From: Pandoraea pnomenusa
Lineage (GTDB): Bacteria; Pseudomonadota; Gammaproteobacteria; Burkholderiales; Burkholderiaceae
DNA: 64,000 nt
NCBI RefSeq assembly: GCF_000767615.3
Contig: NZ_CP009553.3
Span: forward strand, 806,001-870,000
Direction: 5' to 3'
Positions 25,721 to 36,810 of this stretch are shown in pieces (the stretch's first letter is position 1; each line of letters begins with the position of its first letter). Under the pieces are notes generated by a model. That model saw nothing but the letters and a program-made list of their open reading frames with translations, made no database searches and was not told where the DNA came from. The position numbers and the translations under genes are program-made.

Positions 25721-27379
25721 TCAGTCGTTGGCGTAGATATCGACGTCCTTGGTTTCCTTGATGAACAGCGTGCCGATCACGAAGGTCACGAGCGCGATCA
25801 CGATCGGGTACCAGAGGCCGGAGTAGATGTCCCCCTTGGCGGCCACGATGGCGAAGGCGGTTGCCGGCAGGAAGCCGCCGAACCAGCCATTGCCGATGTG
25901 ATACGGCAGCGACATCGACGTGTAGCGAATGCGCGTCGGGAACAGCTCCACCAGCATTGCCGCAATCGGACCGTACACCATCGTCACGAAGATCACCAGA
26001 ATCGCCAGCAGGACCACGATCATCGGCTTGTTCATCTGGGCCGGGTCAGCCTTCGGCGGATAACCGTCGGCCTTGAGCGTGGCCGCCATGTTCGCCTCGA
26101 AAGCCTTGACCTGATCCTTGGCGTCCGCAGCCTTGCCATCCACCGACGCGATGACCTTGTCGCCGATCTTCACCGTCGCCATGGTGCCCGCCGGGGCGGT
26201 CTCGTTGTGATAGTTCAGGCCCGCGCGCGAAAGGAAGCTCTTCGCAATGTCGCACGAACTGGTGAACTTCGACGTACCCACCGGGTTGAACTGGAACGAG
26301 CACTCGTTCGGATCCGCGATCACCGTGATCGGCGAGCGCGCCGTCGCCGCTTCGAGGGCCGGGTTCGCATAGTGCGTCAGTGCCTTGAAGATCGGGAAGT
26401 ACAGCAGTGCCGCGAGCAGGCAGCCGGCCATGATGATCGGCTTGCGACCGATCTTGTCCGACAGCGCCCCGAAGAACACGAAGAACGGGCTGCCGATCAA
26501 CAGGCCCAGCGCCACCATGATGTTCGCGGTGTTGCCGTCGACCTTGAGCACCTGCGTCATGAAGAACAGCGCGTAGAACTGGCCCGTGTACCAGACCACG
26601 GCCTGACCGGCGGTCAGACCCACCAGCGCCAGAATCACGATCTTCAGGTTCTTCCACTCGCCGAACGACTCCTTGAGCGGCGCCTTCGATGCCTTGCCCT
26701 CGGCCTTCATGCGCTGGAATGCCGGCGACTCGCTCAATTGCAGACGAATCCACAGCGAGATCAACAAGAGCACGATCGACAGCACGAACGGCACGCGCCA
26801 GCCCCAGTCGGCAAACGCTTCCTCGCCCATGATCATGCGGGTGCCCAGAATCACGAGCAGCGACAGGAAGAGACCCAGCGTGGCCGTCGTCTGAATCCAC
26901 GACGTGTAGAAGCCGCGACGGCCGTGCGGTGCGTGCTCCGCAACGTACGTGGCAGCACCACCATACTCGCCGCCGAGCGCAAGACCCTGCAGCAGGCGCA
27001 TGGCGATGAAGATCACCGGAGCGGCGATGCCCCACGAGGCATAGCCCGGCAGCAGACCGACCACCAGCGTCGACAGACCCATCAGCGTGATGGTCACGAG
27101 GAACGTGTACTTACGCCCCACCAGATCGCCGATCCGGCCGAACACGATCGCGCCGAACGGACGCACCGCGAAACCTGCCGCAAACGACAGCAGCGTGAAA
27201 ATGAACGCCGCCGTGGGGTTGATGCCGGAGAAGAATTGCTTGCTGATGAAGGCGGCCAACGAACCGGCCAGGTAAAAGTCGTACCACTCGAACACCGTGC
27301 CCAGCGACGACGCAAAGATGACCTTTCTTTCTTCTGCGGTCATCGGCGCGTGGGAGGTGGCTGTCGTTGCAGTAGCCAT
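25721..27379 (-). CDS. MHS-family (metabolite:H+ symporter) MFS transporter
   Basis: A 552-residue membrane protein. The N-terminal EWYDFYLAGSLA and the GRIGDLVGRKYTFL loop (between helices 2 and 3) are hallmarks of the metabolite:H+ symporter branch of the MFS, with ALGGEYGGAATYVAEHAP in the later conserved loop. About twelve helices are present. Compared with ProP/ShiA-type relatives it has an extra ~100-residue hydrophilic loop after helix 8 (about residues 350-450) with two Cys that may form a periplasmic disulfide. The substrate is probably a carboxylate or amino acid and cannot be assigned. It stands next to the island's tRNA and is not part of it. Confidence 0.85.
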   Translation of the reverse strand: MATATTATSHAPMTAEERKVIFASSLGTVFEWYDFYLAGSLAAFISKQFFSGINPTAAFIFTLLSFAAGFAVRPFGAIVFGRIGDLVGRKYTFLVTITLMGLSTLVVGLLPGYASWGIAAPVIFIAMRLLQGLALGGEYGGAATYVAEHAPHGRRGFYTSWIQTTATLGLFLSLLVILGTRMIMGEEAFADWGWRVPFVLSIVLLLISLWIRLQLSESPAFQRMKAEGKASKAPLKESFGEWKNLKIVILALVGLTAGQAVVWYTGQFYALFFMTQVLKVDGNTANIMVALGLLIGSPFFVFFGALSDKIGRKPIIMAGCLLAALLYFPIFKALTHYANPALEAATARSPITVIADPNECSFQFNPVGTSKFTSSCDIAKSFLSRAGLNYHNETAPAGTMATVKIGDKVIASVDGKAADAKDQVKAFEANMAATLKADGYPPKADPAQMNKPMIVVLLAILVIFVTMVYGPIAAMLVELFPTRIRYTSMSLPYHIGNGWFGGFLPATAFAIVAAKGDIYSGLWYPIVIALVTFVIGTLFIKETKDVDIYAND

Positions 27380-27550
27380 GCGGTTGTCTCCTGTAATGTA
27401 AGCACGCCCCTGGGACGCACCCGGGCCGTTGCAACTGATTATTGGAGCGCAACCTTACCGCCGTCTGACGCCAAACTGACTCGAAGCTTACGCCGCTAGG
27501 GAATTACCCTCGGCTTTCGCATGAAATTGAACGTATTTCGCGTGTTTTCG

Positions 27551-29314
27551 TCACGCATGAGGGTTTTCGATAGGCCCATCGGCGAGCGGTAACGTGACCC
27601 GGATGAGCGTGCCGGTCGCTTCGGGATGCTGCGCATCGACATGGTCGAGTACGCTCACGTCGCCGCGATGGATCTGCACGATCTCGCGCACGATCGCCAA
27701 CCCCAGACCGCTGCCGTCACTGTCGCTGCCAAGAATTCGATAGAAGCGTTCGAACACGCGCGGGCGTTCCGTCGAAGGAATGCCGGGCCCCGTATCTTCG
27801 ACCTCGAGATGAACGAAGCCGTCGGACGCTTCATGCCGCAGACGCACCGTCACCTTGCCGCCAACGGGCGTATAGCGGATCGCGTTGTCGATCAGGTTGT
27901 TGAGCATCTCGCGCAGCATCACGGGCTGGCCCGACAGATGCACCGGGAACGGCGGCTCCTCGAAACCCAGATCGATGCGCTTGGCAAAGGCGGCCTGAAA
28001 CCAGTCCTGCATCGCGCTGCGGGCCAGCAGGCTGAGGTTGACCGGCGTGAACGCGGCGGCGTCGTTCGCGCTGTTCTCCGCCCGCGCGAGCGCGAGCAAC
28101 TGGTTGACGAGCCGCGCGGCCTGCTCGGAGCTCACCGCGATTTGCGAGAGAGAGCGACGCAGCTCATCCGGCGAGGTCTGGCGCAATGCCAGTTCGGCCT
28201 GCATGCGCAGCCCGGCGAGCGGTGTCTTGAGTTGATGCGCGGCGTCGGCAATGAAACGTTGCTGCAGCTTCATGTTCTGTTCGAGACGTTCGAGCAGATC
28301 GTTGAGCGAATTGACGAGGGGCGCGATCTCCGGGGGCGCCTGGCGTGCCTCGAGCGGCGACAGGTCGTCGGGGCGCCGGGCGCGAATGTGTTCCTGCAAC
28401 GCATGCAACGGCGCGAGGCCGCGCGACAGGCCGAACCAGACGAGCACGATCGCCAGCGGCAGGATCACGAACTGCGGCAGGATCACGCCCTTGATGATTT
28501 CGTTGGCCAACTGACTCCGCTTGTCGAGCGTCTCCGCCACCTGTACGAGCGCCATGCTGCCGGGCGGCGCCATGCGCGGCAGGTCGACATAGGTAAAGGC
28601 CACGCGAATGTCGTTGCCTCCCACGGTTTCGTCGCGGAACTGGACCACGCCGGGTTGCGGACGGTCGTCTTCGTGCGGCAGCGGCAGCTCGGCGGTTCCG
28701 GCGACGAGTTCTCCCTTGGCACCGAGCACCTGGAAGTAGACGTTGTCCGTGGTGTCGGCGCGCAGCAGATCGCGCGCGGGCATGGGTAGCGTCAGCGTGA
28801 CCTGGCCGCGATCGGTGTGCACCTGCTGGGCGAGGACGTAGGTGTTGGTCTCGAGCGCCCGATCGAACGGGCCGTTGGCAATCGATTTCGCAACGAGATA
28901 CGTCACGGCGATGCTCATCGGCCAGAGCAGCAGCAGCGGCGCGAGCATCCAGTCGAGAATTTCGCCGAACAGCGAGCGCGGCGGCGGCTCGGCTTCGCGC
29001 TCGAGCGGTGCGCCGAATCCCGGGCGCACGAAGGGATCGGCGTAGGGGTCGAAGGGATCGGCGGCCTCGGGCGCAGACACGTCGTGGTCGGGCGTTGCCT
29101 TGTCGCGGCGGGCGGATGCGCGCGGCGCGCCGTGGGACGTCGCGTCCGGGGTCGCTTGCGCGGTGCGATTGGAATGGCGGAAGCTCAGGCGCATCGGACA
29201 GGAGAACGAAAGGAGGCGAGACCGAAACCGGGGCCGAAACCGGAAAGGGGAGTCACACCGGGATCGCGGAGATTCGTCGCGGGCCCCGCCGCGCCGGGGA
29301 CGCGGCAACGCCAT
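27551..29314 (-). CDS. Two-component sensor histidine kinase
   Basis: A 587-residue membrane kinase. After an Arg-rich cytoplasmic N terminus (about 120 residues) come helix 1 (MLAPLLLLWPMSIAVTYLVA), a periplasmic domain of about 120 residues, helix 2 (ILPQFVILPLAIVLVWFGL), HAMP, the phosphoacceptor H-box FIADAAHQLKTPLAGLRMQA, and the ATPase domain with the N-box LNNLIDNAIRYTPV, VEDTGPGIP and GSGLGLAIV. The start at 29314 has AAAGGA upstream; the alternative at 29194 lacks one. It resembles the QseC/TctE group. It is 34 bp downstream of its response regulator and is co-transcribed with it. The stimulus is unknown. Confidence 0.9.
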   Translation of the reverse strand: MALPRPRRGGARDESPRSRCDSPFRFRPRFRSRLLSFSCPMRLSFRHSNRTAQATPDATSHGAPRASARRDKATPDHDVSAPEAADPFDPYADPFVRPGFGAPLEREAEPPPRSLFGEILDWMLAPLLLLWPMSIAVTYLVAKSIANGPFDRALETNTYVLAQQVHTDRGQVTLTLPMPARDLLRADTTDNVYFQVLGAKGELVAGTAELPLPHEDDRPQPGVVQFRDETVGGNDIRVAFTYVDLPRMAPPGSMALVQVAETLDKRSQLANEIIKGVILPQFVILPLAIVLVWFGLSRGLAPLHALQEHIRARRPDDLSPLEARQAPPEIAPLVNSLNDLLERLEQNMKLQQRFIADAAHQLKTPLAGLRMQAELALRQTSPDELRRSLSQIAVSSEQAARLVNQLLALARAENSANDAAAFTPVNLSLLARSAMQDWFQAAFAKRIDLGFEEPPFPVHLSGQPVMLREMLNNLIDNAIRYTPVGGKVTVRLRHEASDGFVHLEVEDTGPGIPSTERPRVFERFYRILGSDSDGSGLGLAIVREIVQIHRGDVSVLDHVDAQHPEATGTLIRVTLPLADGPIENPHA

Positions 29315-29348
29315 ACACGTCCTTTCCGTCGAGACCGCACCACGGTCG

Positions 29349-30038
29349 TCAGGCGGCGGTGGCGGGCGCGGTGGCCGGCTTCTCCAGACAATACCCCAGC
29401 CCGCGGATCGTGGCGATACGCACGCCGCTCGGCTCGATTTTCTTGCGCAGCCGGTGCATGTACACCTCGATGGCGTTGTTGCTCACCTCCTCACCCCAGC
29501 CGCAAAGGTGATCGACGAGTTGCTCCTTGGAGACGAGTCGGCCTGTACGCAGCAGCAATACCTCGAGCAATTCGAGCTCGCGCGCGGACAGGTCGAGCAT
29601 CTGCTCATTGATATAGGCGGTGCGCCCGACCTGATCGAAACTGAGCGGCCCGTGACGGATGACGGTCGAGCCGCCGCCGGCACCGCGTCGCGTGAGCGCG
29701 CGCACGCGAGCTTCGAGCTCGGCCAGCGCGAACGGCTTCGCCATGTAGTCGTCGGCGCCGAGATCGAGACCTTTGACGCGCGCATCGACACTGTCGGATG
29801 CCGTCAGGATCAGCACGGGCAAATGGGAATTGCGGGCACGCAAGCGACGCAGCACTTCGTGACCGGGCAGGCGGGGCAGGCCGAGATCGAGAATCAGCAG
29901 ATCGAACGTCTGGGCGGAGAGTGCGGAGTCGGCCTCGAGCCCGGTCTTGACGTGATCGACGGCGTAGCCCCCCTGGCGCAGTGAGCGGGTCAGGGCGTCG
30001 GCCAGAATGCTGTCATCCTCTGCGATGAGAATTCGCAT
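29349..30038 (-). CDS. OmpR-family response regulator
   Basis: A 229-residue regulator. The receiver domain begins MRILIAEDDS, with the phosphoacceptor Asp in LLILDLGLPRLPGHEVL and the conserved Lys in MAKPFALAE. The C-terminal winged helix has LSARELELLEVLL and EVYMHRLRKKIEPSGV with IRGLGYCL. The start at 30038 matches the family N terminus; the frame extends upstream without support. It is the first gene of the two-component operon and lies back-to-back with recA. Confidence 0.9.
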   Translation of the reverse strand: MRILIAEDDSILADALTRSLRQGGYAVDHVKTGLEADSALSAQTFDLLILDLGLPRLPGHEVLRRLRARNSHLPVLILTASDSVDARVKGLDLGADDYMAKPFALAELEARVRALTRRGAGGGSTVIRHGPLSFDQVGRTAYINEQMLDLSARELELLEVLLLRTGRLVSKEQLVDHLCGWGEEVSNNAIEVYMHRLRKKIEPSGVRIATIRGLGYCLEKPATAPATAA

Positions 30039-30166
30039 GGGCGTGATAGGCTGGTTTAGGCACCGGCGCCTGACGGCGGCGGTGTGTCTCCTGTGATGTT
30101 GCGGCGCGTGGTTCGCGGCTTTTTTTGTCGTTTCGGCGTTTTCGGACAACAGGGGCTTGCAAATAG

Positions 30167-30186
30167 CACTGGTTTTTTATACAGTA
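30167..30186 (+). promoter_or_regulatory. LexA (SOS) box in the recA promoter
   Basis: CACTGGTTTTTTATACAGTA matches the CTGT-N8-ACAG consensus except for one base in the left half. It overlaps a likely promoter (TTGCAA at 30157, TATACA at 30178). This implies SOS control of recA. Confidence 0.75.
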
Positions 30187-30240
30187 CCGGCAATCACGCG
30201 TCACTCGAGCCGTCTCGCTCATCATATCAAAGGACGATTC

Positions 30241-31302
<1,062 letters not shown>

Positions 31303-31316
31303 TCCTCCTCAGTCGA

Positions 31317-31357
31317 AACGGCAACGCGACGCCACATGGCTTCGCGTTGCCGTTTTT
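31317..31357 (+). terminator. Terminator between recA and recX
   Basis: A 13-bp stem (AACGGCAACGCGA with its complement, 12-base loop) is followed by T residues. As in other bacteria it may be leaky, leaving low recX expression from the recA promoter. Confidence 0.85.
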
Positions 31358-31399
31358 GTTTTCTGACTGCGTTCGCGCGATTTGCGCCACGATGAGCTC

Positions 31400-31945
31400 A
31401 TGATTCAGCGACGTCCTCCCCGAGATCCGAACGCTGCGCCGCCGCCGCCCGGCGACGAAGCCGTTGCGGCAAAGCCGTCGCGCAAACCCGTGCTGAGCCT
31501 CAAGGGGCGCGCGCTGTCTTACCTCGCGCGTCGCGAATACAGCCGTGCGGAGTTGCGTCGCAAGCTGGCGCCTTATGCCGATGCGGAAGATCCCGAAGCA
31601 CTCGATCGCCTGCTCGACAGCCTCGAGCACGAGCGCTGGCTATCCAATGAGCGGTTCGCGGAAAGCGTGGTGAACCGACGCGCGTCGCGCCTGGGGACGA
31701 CGCGTATCGTGGGCGAGCTCAAGCAACATCAGGTCGATCCCGAGACGGTCGCCACGCTCACCGAGCAGCTCCGCGCCACGGAACTCGCCCGCGCCCGCGC
31801 CGTATGGCAAAAAAAGTTCGGTGAAGTCGCCACCACCCCGGAAGCGCGGGCCAAGCAGATGCGGTTTCTGGCTGCACGGGGCTTTTCAAGTACCGTTATC
31901 AGCAAAATCGTGCGTGGCGCCGACGAGTTTTCGGACGACGCCTGA
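31400..31945 (+). CDS. recX: Regulatory protein RecX
   Basis: A 181-residue protein. The core is built of three-helix repeats: LSYLARREYSRAELRRKLAP, LDSLEHERWLSNERFAESVV and RASRLGTTRIVGELKQHQVD. These are the standard RecX signatures. RecX binds the RecA filament and limits its activity. The first 35 residues are Pro/Ala-rich and not conserved. The ATG at 31400 was preferred over an in-frame TTG 18 bases upstream. It lies downstream of recA in the usual order. Confidence 0.95.
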   Translation: MIQRRPPRDPNAAPPPPGDEAVAAKPSRKPVLSLKGRALSYLARREYSRAELRRKLAPYADAEDPEALDRLLDSLEHERWLSNERFAESVVNRRASRLGTTRIVGELKQHQVDPETVATLTEQLRATELARARAVWQKKFGEVATTPEARAKQMRFLAARGFSSTVISKIVRGADEFSDDA

Positions 31946-32264
31946 CGCGCATACCTTCGCTTTCGTCATGAATCGATGGCGATTCATCGGCATTTATCGG
32001 CAACAGGCGCGTGCGGTGCATTGCTTCACAACCCGCATGAACGCTGACATGACGACGACATGAAACTCGCGTGACGCGTCGTGCCTCGCTTATCGCGATA
32101 TGGCGTTGCACCATGCGTGCGTCTCCCCATCAATTTTGATAAACCGACCGACGGGTCGGCGAATTCCCCCTTATGCAGCGGGCGTCTGCTGCACTGCGGC
32201 AGGACACGCCGCTGCCTATGCTAGAATCAAGATCTTTCCGCGTTCATGCATTGCACACTCTCGC
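31946..32264. other. Intergenic region with an operator-like inverted repeat
   Basis: A 319-bp stretch with no convincing gene. At 32144-32159 there is a perfect inverted repeat, CCGACC-GACG-GGTCGG, of the kind bound by TetR-family regulators. No such regulator gene is adjacent. Confidence 0.4.
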
Positions 32265-32951
32265 ATGCCGCTCTCTGAGCCCGCCCCTCGTACCCTGCGT
32301 CACCGCCGCACGATCGCTGTCGAAGCGTATTCGCGCGACGACGGCCTATGGGACATTGAAGCCTGCCTGACCGACCACAAGGATCGGGACTTTGCATTGG
32401 CGACGGGGCTTCGCAAGGAGGGCACGCCGATTCACGAGCTCTGGCTGCGTGTCACGATCGACGAGAATTTCGAGGTGCGTGACGCCGAAGCCGTCTCCGA
32501 TTGGGTGCCATATCCCGGCATTTGCGACCGGATCGGCCCGGATTACCGTCAGTTGATTGGCCTGAACCTGCGACGCGGCTTTCGCCATGCGGTTCGCGAG
32601 CGCCTTGGCGGCGCGGCGGGTTGTACGCATCTGACCGAACTTTGCAGTGTCCTGCCCACGGCAGCGATTCAGGCCTTTGCCGGCGTGGTGATTCACACGC
32701 CCGACACGGCGCTCAAGGCCGCCAATGACGCGCAGGCGTCGGCCCCTCCTTTCCAACTCGGACATTGTCACGCCCTTCGGTTTGATGGCGAGGCAGTGCG
32801 CCGGTTTTACCCGCGCTGGTTCAACGGCCGCGCAAACGATCGAGCGAACGAGCCCACGACGCCCGTCACAACAGAAGCGGTGCGCGATGGTGCCTCGACT
32901 CGCAAGCTCGAACCCAAACTTCCAACTCAGCAAGAAGGGAATCACGCATGA
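32265..32951 (+). CDS. DUF2889 domain-containing protein
   Basis: A 228-residue protein. The conserved part runs from [20 protein letters not shown] through [20 protein letters not shown] and ends around [19 protein letters not shown]. This matches the DUF2889 family, which in Burkholderiales often precedes sucC. The function is unknown. The C-terminal ~50 residues are variable. The stop codon overlaps the sucC start (ATGA), so translation is coupled. The ATG at 32265 is the first Met matching the domain. Confidence 0.85.
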   Translation: MPLSEPAPRTLRHRRTIAVEAYSRDDGLWDIEACLTDHKDRDFALATGLRKEGTPIHELWLRVTIDENFEVRDAEAVSDWVPYPGICDRIGPDYRQLIGLNLRRGFRHAVRERLGGAAGCTHLTELCSVLPTAAIQAFAGVVIHTPDTALKAANDAQASAPPFQLGHCHALRFDGEAVRRFYPRWFNGRANDRANEPTTPVTTEAVRDGASTRKLEPKLPTQQEGNHA

Positions 32952-34114
32952 AGATTCATGAGTATCAAGGCAAGGAAATCCTCCGGAAATTCGGAGTCGC
33001 GGTGCCCCGCGGCATTCCGGCGTTTTCCGTGGACGAGGCCGTTAAGGCAGCCGAAGAACTCGGCGGTCCGGTTTGGGTGGTCAAGGCCCAGATTCACGCA
33101 GGCGGTCGCGGCAAGGGCGGCGGCGTGAAGGTTGCCAAGTCGATCGAGCAAGTGCGCGAATACGCCGGCCAGATCCTCGGCATGCAACTGGTCACGCATC
33201 AGACCGGTCCGGAAGGCCAGAAGGTCAATCGCCTGCTGATCGAAGAAGGCGCCGATATCAAGAACGAACTGTACGTCAGTCTGGTGGTCGACCGCGTCAC
33301 GCAGAAGATCGTGCTGATGGGTTCGAGCGAAGGCGGCATGGACATCGAAGAAGTCGCCGAAAAGCACCCGGAACTGATCCACAAGGTCATCGTCGAGCCG
33401 TCGGTCGGCCTGACCGATGCCCAGGCCGACGACCTGGCCAAGAAGATCGGCATCCCCGACGCTTCGATCCCGCAAGCCCGCACGATCCTGCAGGGTCTGT
33501 ACAAGGCCTTCTGGGAAACGGACGCCTCGCTGGCCGAAATCAACCCGCTGAACGTGAGCAGCAACGGCACGGTCACCGCGCTGGACGCCAAGTTCAACTT
33601 CGACTCGAACGCCCTGTACCGTCACCCGGAAATCGTGGCCTACCGCGATCTGGATGAAGAAGATCCGGCCGAAGTCGAAGCCTCGAAGTTCGACCTGGCC
33701 TACATCTCGCTCGACGGCAACATCGGCTGCCTGGTGAACGGCGCCGGCCTGGCCATGGCCACGATGGACACCATCAAGCTGTTCGGCGGCGAGCCGGCGA
33801 ACTTCCTGGACGTGGGCGGTGGCGCCACGACGGAGAAGGTCACCGAAGCGTTCAAGATCATGCTGAAGAACCCGAACCTGACCGCCATTCTGGTCAACAT
33901 CTTCGGCGGCATCATGCGTTGCGATGTGATCGCGGAAGGCGTGATCGCAGCCTCGAAGGCCGTCTCCCTGAAGGTGCCGCTGGTCGTGCGCATGAAGGGC
34001 ACGAACGAGGACCTGGGCAAGAAGATGCTCGCCGAATCCGGCCTGCCGATCATTTCTGCGGACAGCATGGAAGAAGCTGCCCAGAAGGTTGTCGCGGCCG
34101 CCGCAGGCAAGTAA
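32948..34114 (+). CDS. sucC: Succinyl-CoA ligase (ADP-forming) beta subunit
   Basis: A 388-residue protein, the usual length. It begins [17 protein letters not shown] and has the ATP-grasp fold, with [18 protein letters not shown] as a nucleotide-binding segment. [20 protein letters not shown] is the C-terminal CoA-ligase signature. With SucD it converts succinyl-CoA, ADP and phosphate to succinate, CoA and ATP in the TCA cycle. sucD follows after 81 bp and is in the same operon. Confidence 0.98.
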   Translation: MKIHEYQGKEILRKFGVAVPRGIPAFSVDEAVKAAEELGGPVWVVKAQIHAGGRGKGGGVKVAKSIEQVREYAGQILGMQLVTHQTGPEGQKVNRLLIEEGADIKNELYVSLVVDRVTQKIVLMGSSEGGMDIEEVAEKHPELIHKVIVEPSVGLTDAQADDLAKKIGIPDASIPQARTILQGLYKAFWETDASLAEINPLNVSSNGTVTALDAKFNFDSNALYRHPEIVAYRDLDEEDPAEVEASKFDLAYISLDGNIGCLVNGAGLAMATMDTIKLFGGEPANFLDVGGGATTEKVTEAFKIMLKNPNLTAILVNIFGGIMRCDVIAEGVIAASKAVSLKVPLVVRMKGTNEDLGKKMLAESGLPIISADSMEEAAQKVVAAAAGK

Positions 34115-34195
34115 CCAGAACAGTCGAAGCCTGACGCGGTGCGCCGCCCCGAGGGGTGAGCGTACGCCGGGCAACCAGACGAAGGAAATCAAGCA

Positions 34196-35077
34196 ATGTC
34201 GATTCTGATCAACAAAGACACTAAGGTCATCACCCAGGGTATCACTGGCAAAACCGGCCAGTTCCATACCCGCATGTGCCGCGAATACGCGAACGGCAAG
34301 AACGCGTTCGTCGCCGGCGTGAACCCGAAGAAGGCCGGCGAAGACTTCGAAGGCATTCCCATTTTCGGTTCGGTCAAGGACGCCAAGGCGCAAACCGGCG
34401 CCACCGTGTCGGTGATTTACGTGCCGCCCGCGGGTGCCGCCGCCGCCATCTGGGAAGCCGTCGAGGCCGATCTGGACCTGGCGATCTGCATCACGGAAGG
34501 GATTCCCGTTCGCGACATGATCGAAGTGAAGGACCGCATGCGTCGCGAAGGTCGCAAGACCCTGCTCCTCGGCCCGAACTGCCCGGGCGTGATCACGCCG
34601 GACGAGCTGAAGATCGGCATCATGCCGGGTCACATCCACAAGAAGGGTCGCATCGGCGTGGTCTCGCGCTCGGGCACGCTGACGTACGAAGCCGTCGGTC
34701 AGTTGACCGCGCTGGGTCTGGGTCAGTCGAGCGCCGTCGGTATCGGTGGCGATCCGATCAACGGTCTGAAGCACATCGACGTCATGAAGATGTTCAACGA
34801 CGATCCGGAAACGGACGCCGTGATCATGATCGGTGAAATCGGCGGTCCGGACGAAGCCAATGCCGCCGAGTGGATCAAGGACAACATGAAGAAGCCGGTC
34901 GTCGGCTTCATCGCAGGCGTGACGGCGCCTCCGGGCAAGCGCATGGGCCACGCTGGTGCGCTGATCTCGGGCGGCGCCGATACGGCCGAAGCCAAGCTGG
35001 AAATCATGGATGCCTGCGGTATCAAGGTGACCCGCAACCCGTCGGAAATGGGCCGTCTGCTCAAGTCGATCCTGTAA
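34196..35077 (+). CDS. sucD: Succinyl-CoA ligase (ADP-forming) alpha subunit
   Basis: A 293-residue protein. It starts [19 protein letters not shown], with the CoA-binding Rossmann fold. The active-site His is in [20 protein letters not shown], and [10 protein letters not shown] is the other family signature. It is the partner of SucC. A strong terminator follows. Confidence 0.98.
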   Translation: MSILINKDTKVITQGITGKTGQFHTRMCREYANGKNAFVAGVNPKKAGEDFEGIPIFGSVKDAKAQTGATVSVIYVPPAGAAAAIWEAVEADLDLAICITEGIPVRDMIEVKDRMRREGRKTLLLGPNCPGVITPDELKIGIMPGHIHKKGRIGVVSRSGTLTYEAVGQLTALGLGQSSAVGIGGDPINGLKHIDVMKMFNDDPETDAVIMIGEIGGPDEANAAEWIKDNMKKPVVGFIAGVTAPPGKRMGHAGALISGGADTAEAKLEIMDACGIKVTRNPSEMGRLLKSIL

Positions 35078-35138
35078 TTTCCGCTGGATGACCGAAGCGC
35101 GCTTGCCGGAAACCGGCAGCCGCGCCGCCGGTCAGGAA

Positions 35139-35171
35139 AAAGGGAGCCCGGAGCATCGGGCTCCCTTTTTT
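35139..35171 (+). terminator. Terminator of the sucCD operon
   Basis: A 10-bp stem (AGGGAGCCCG and its complement) with a GAGCAT loop is followed by T residues; flanking A residues extend the stem. Confidence 0.9.
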
Positions 35172-35279
35172 GCTTTGGCGTTTTTCAGACGGCACGCGGA
35201 ATTTACGTGAGCCGTTTGGCCGGCGCTGTGCGCCGCATGGGGCGCATCCGTTTTATTCGTTCCCGAGGAAAATCTCGCA

Positions 35280-36008
35280 ATGCTTGAGTTTTTTGCCGAG
35301 CTGAACTGGGCCGCGGTCCTGCAGATCATCATGATCGACATCCTGCTGGGTGGCGATAACGCCGTGGTGATCGCGCTCGCCTGCCGCAACCTGCCGGCCA
35401 AACAACGACTGCAAGGCATTGTCTGGGGCACCGCCGGCGCGATCGTGCTGCGCGTGGTGCTGATCGCGTTCGCCGTGACACTGCTCGCCGTGCCGTATCT
35501 CAAGGCATTGGGCGGCCTGCTGCTGCTCTGGATCGGTATCAAGCTGCTCGTGCCCGACCCCGATGCCCATGACAGCGTGAAGCCCGCCGACAAGCTGTGG
35601 ACGGCGGTGAAGACCATCATCGTCGCCGATCTCGTCATGAGCATCGACAACGTAATCGCCATTGCCGGTGCCGCCGAAGGCGCGGCGGGGCATCACCAGT
35701 TGCCGCTGGTCATCTTCGGGCTGCTCGTGAGCATTCCGCTCATCGTCTGGGGCTCGCAACTGGTGCTCAAGGCGCTCGACCGCTTTCCGTTCATCGTCCT
35801 CGTCGGCGCCGCGCTGCTCGGCTGGATCGCCGGCGGGTTGATCGTCTCCGACCCCGGCATCGGTCATCTGCTCCGCCTGCCGGGCGACGCCGGCGAATAC
35901 ACCCACTACGTGGGGGCCACCGTCGGCGCCGCGCTGGTGGTGATCGTGGGCCTCGCACTCAAACGTCGCAGCGAGGCTCGCCAGGCGCGTGCAACCTCTT
36001 CGGAATAA
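35280..36008 (+). CDS. TerC/YjbE-family membrane protein
   Basis: A 242-residue protein with about seven helices. The two TerC motifs are IIMIDILLGGDNAVVIALAC near the N terminus and IIVADLVMSIDNVIAIAGAA in the middle, each with conserved Asp residues in the membrane. It belongs to the YjbE branch and differs from the protein at 9613 in both length and sequence. Members have been linked to Mn2+ export. It lies alone after the sucCD terminator. Confidence 0.85.
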   Translation: MLEFFAELNWAAVLQIIMIDILLGGDNAVVIALACRNLPAKQRLQGIVWGTAGAIVLRVVLIAFAVTLLAVPYLKALGGLLLLWIGIKLLVPDPDAHDSVKPADKLWTAVKTIIVADLVMSIDNVIAIAGAAEGAAGHHQLPLVIFGLLVSIPLIVWGSQLVLKALDRFPFIVLVGAALLGWIAGGLIVSDPGIGHLLRLPGDAGEYTHYVGATVGAALVVIVGLALKRRSEARQARATSSE

Positions 36009-36243
36009 TCGGGTCCATTTCGAATTCGCCGGTTCTTGTGGCGGATGTTCCGGGAGAATCTCGCCCGATCCGGACGACAATTCGGACGAATCGTCCTGTC
36101 TTTGGATAAGACGATTCTGACCGTCCACGCGGCGCCGCCCGATTTGATCTGTGGCAGGGCGCCGGCCGACGGGGTATGGCATACTCCGCCCACTTCCCCC
36201 CGAAGTCCCTTTTGTTTTCATTGCTTTCGCAGGGAGTTACACA

Positions 36244-36765
36244 ATGCGTCGTTTCGGCCACCGGACCACCGGTCTCGCCAAATCCCGGGGATTCACCCTG
36301 ATCGAGCTGATGATCGTGCTGGCGATCATCGGCGTGTTGGTCACGGCAGGGGTTCCATATCTGCAAAACTATCTGGTGCGTGCGCGTGTCGTCGAGGGAC
36401 TGGGCGCGGCCGCGTCGGCCAAGGCGCTCGTGAGCGAGAACGCCATGCACGGCGCCCCGTTCAATAGCGGTTGGCAAGCGCCGAGTGCGACCGACAACGT
36501 GAACGCCGTGACCATCGACTCGGTGAGCGGCAACGTCACGGTCGCCTACACCCAGCGCGCTGGCGACGGTGCTCTGGTGCTGGTGCCCACGAGCGCCGGT
36601 CCCGACGGCAAGCCCATGGCGCTGACGGTCGGCAAGGCGCCTGAAGGCCAGATCGTATGGACGTGTTACGCACAAGGTCGCGAGGGCGCACCCGGCGGTG
36701 CCACGCTGCCCGCGAAGCTCGCGCCTCCCGAGTGCCGTGGCGCGGCGACCCAGCGGGGCGCCTGA
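36244..36765 (+). CDS. pilA: Type IV major pilin (PilA-like)
   Basis: A 173-residue prepilin. AGGGAG lies upstream of the ATG at 36244. The leader ends KSRG, and the mature protein starts FTLIELMIVLAIIGVLVTAG; cleavage is after Gly by PilD and Glu5 is present. Two Cys 23 residues apart near the C terminus (WTCYAQ and PPECRG) would form the D-loop disulfide. The next gene encodes a PglL-type oligosaccharyltransferase, which suggests the pilin is O-glycosylated. A terminator separates the two, so they are only loosely co-transcribed. Confidence 0.9.
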   Translation: MRRFGHRTTGLAKSRGFTLIELMIVLAIIGVLVTAGVPYLQNYLVRARVVEGLGAAASAKALVSENAMHGAPFNSGWQAPSATDNVNAVTIDSVSGNVTVAYTQRAGDGALVLVPTSAGPDGKPMALTVGKAPEGQIVWTCYAQGREGAPGGATLPAKLAPPECRGAATQRGA

Positions 36766-36775
36766 CGAACGGGTA

Positions 36776-36802
36776 AATGGCTGCCCCCGGGCGGCCATTT
36801 TT
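36776..36802 (+). terminator. Terminator after pilA
   Basis: AATGGCTGCC pairs with GGCGGCCATT (one G-T pair) around a CCCG loop, followed by TTT. High pilin expression would be cut off here before the pglL-like gene. Confidence 0.75.
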
Positions 36803-36810
36803 CGTTATGC

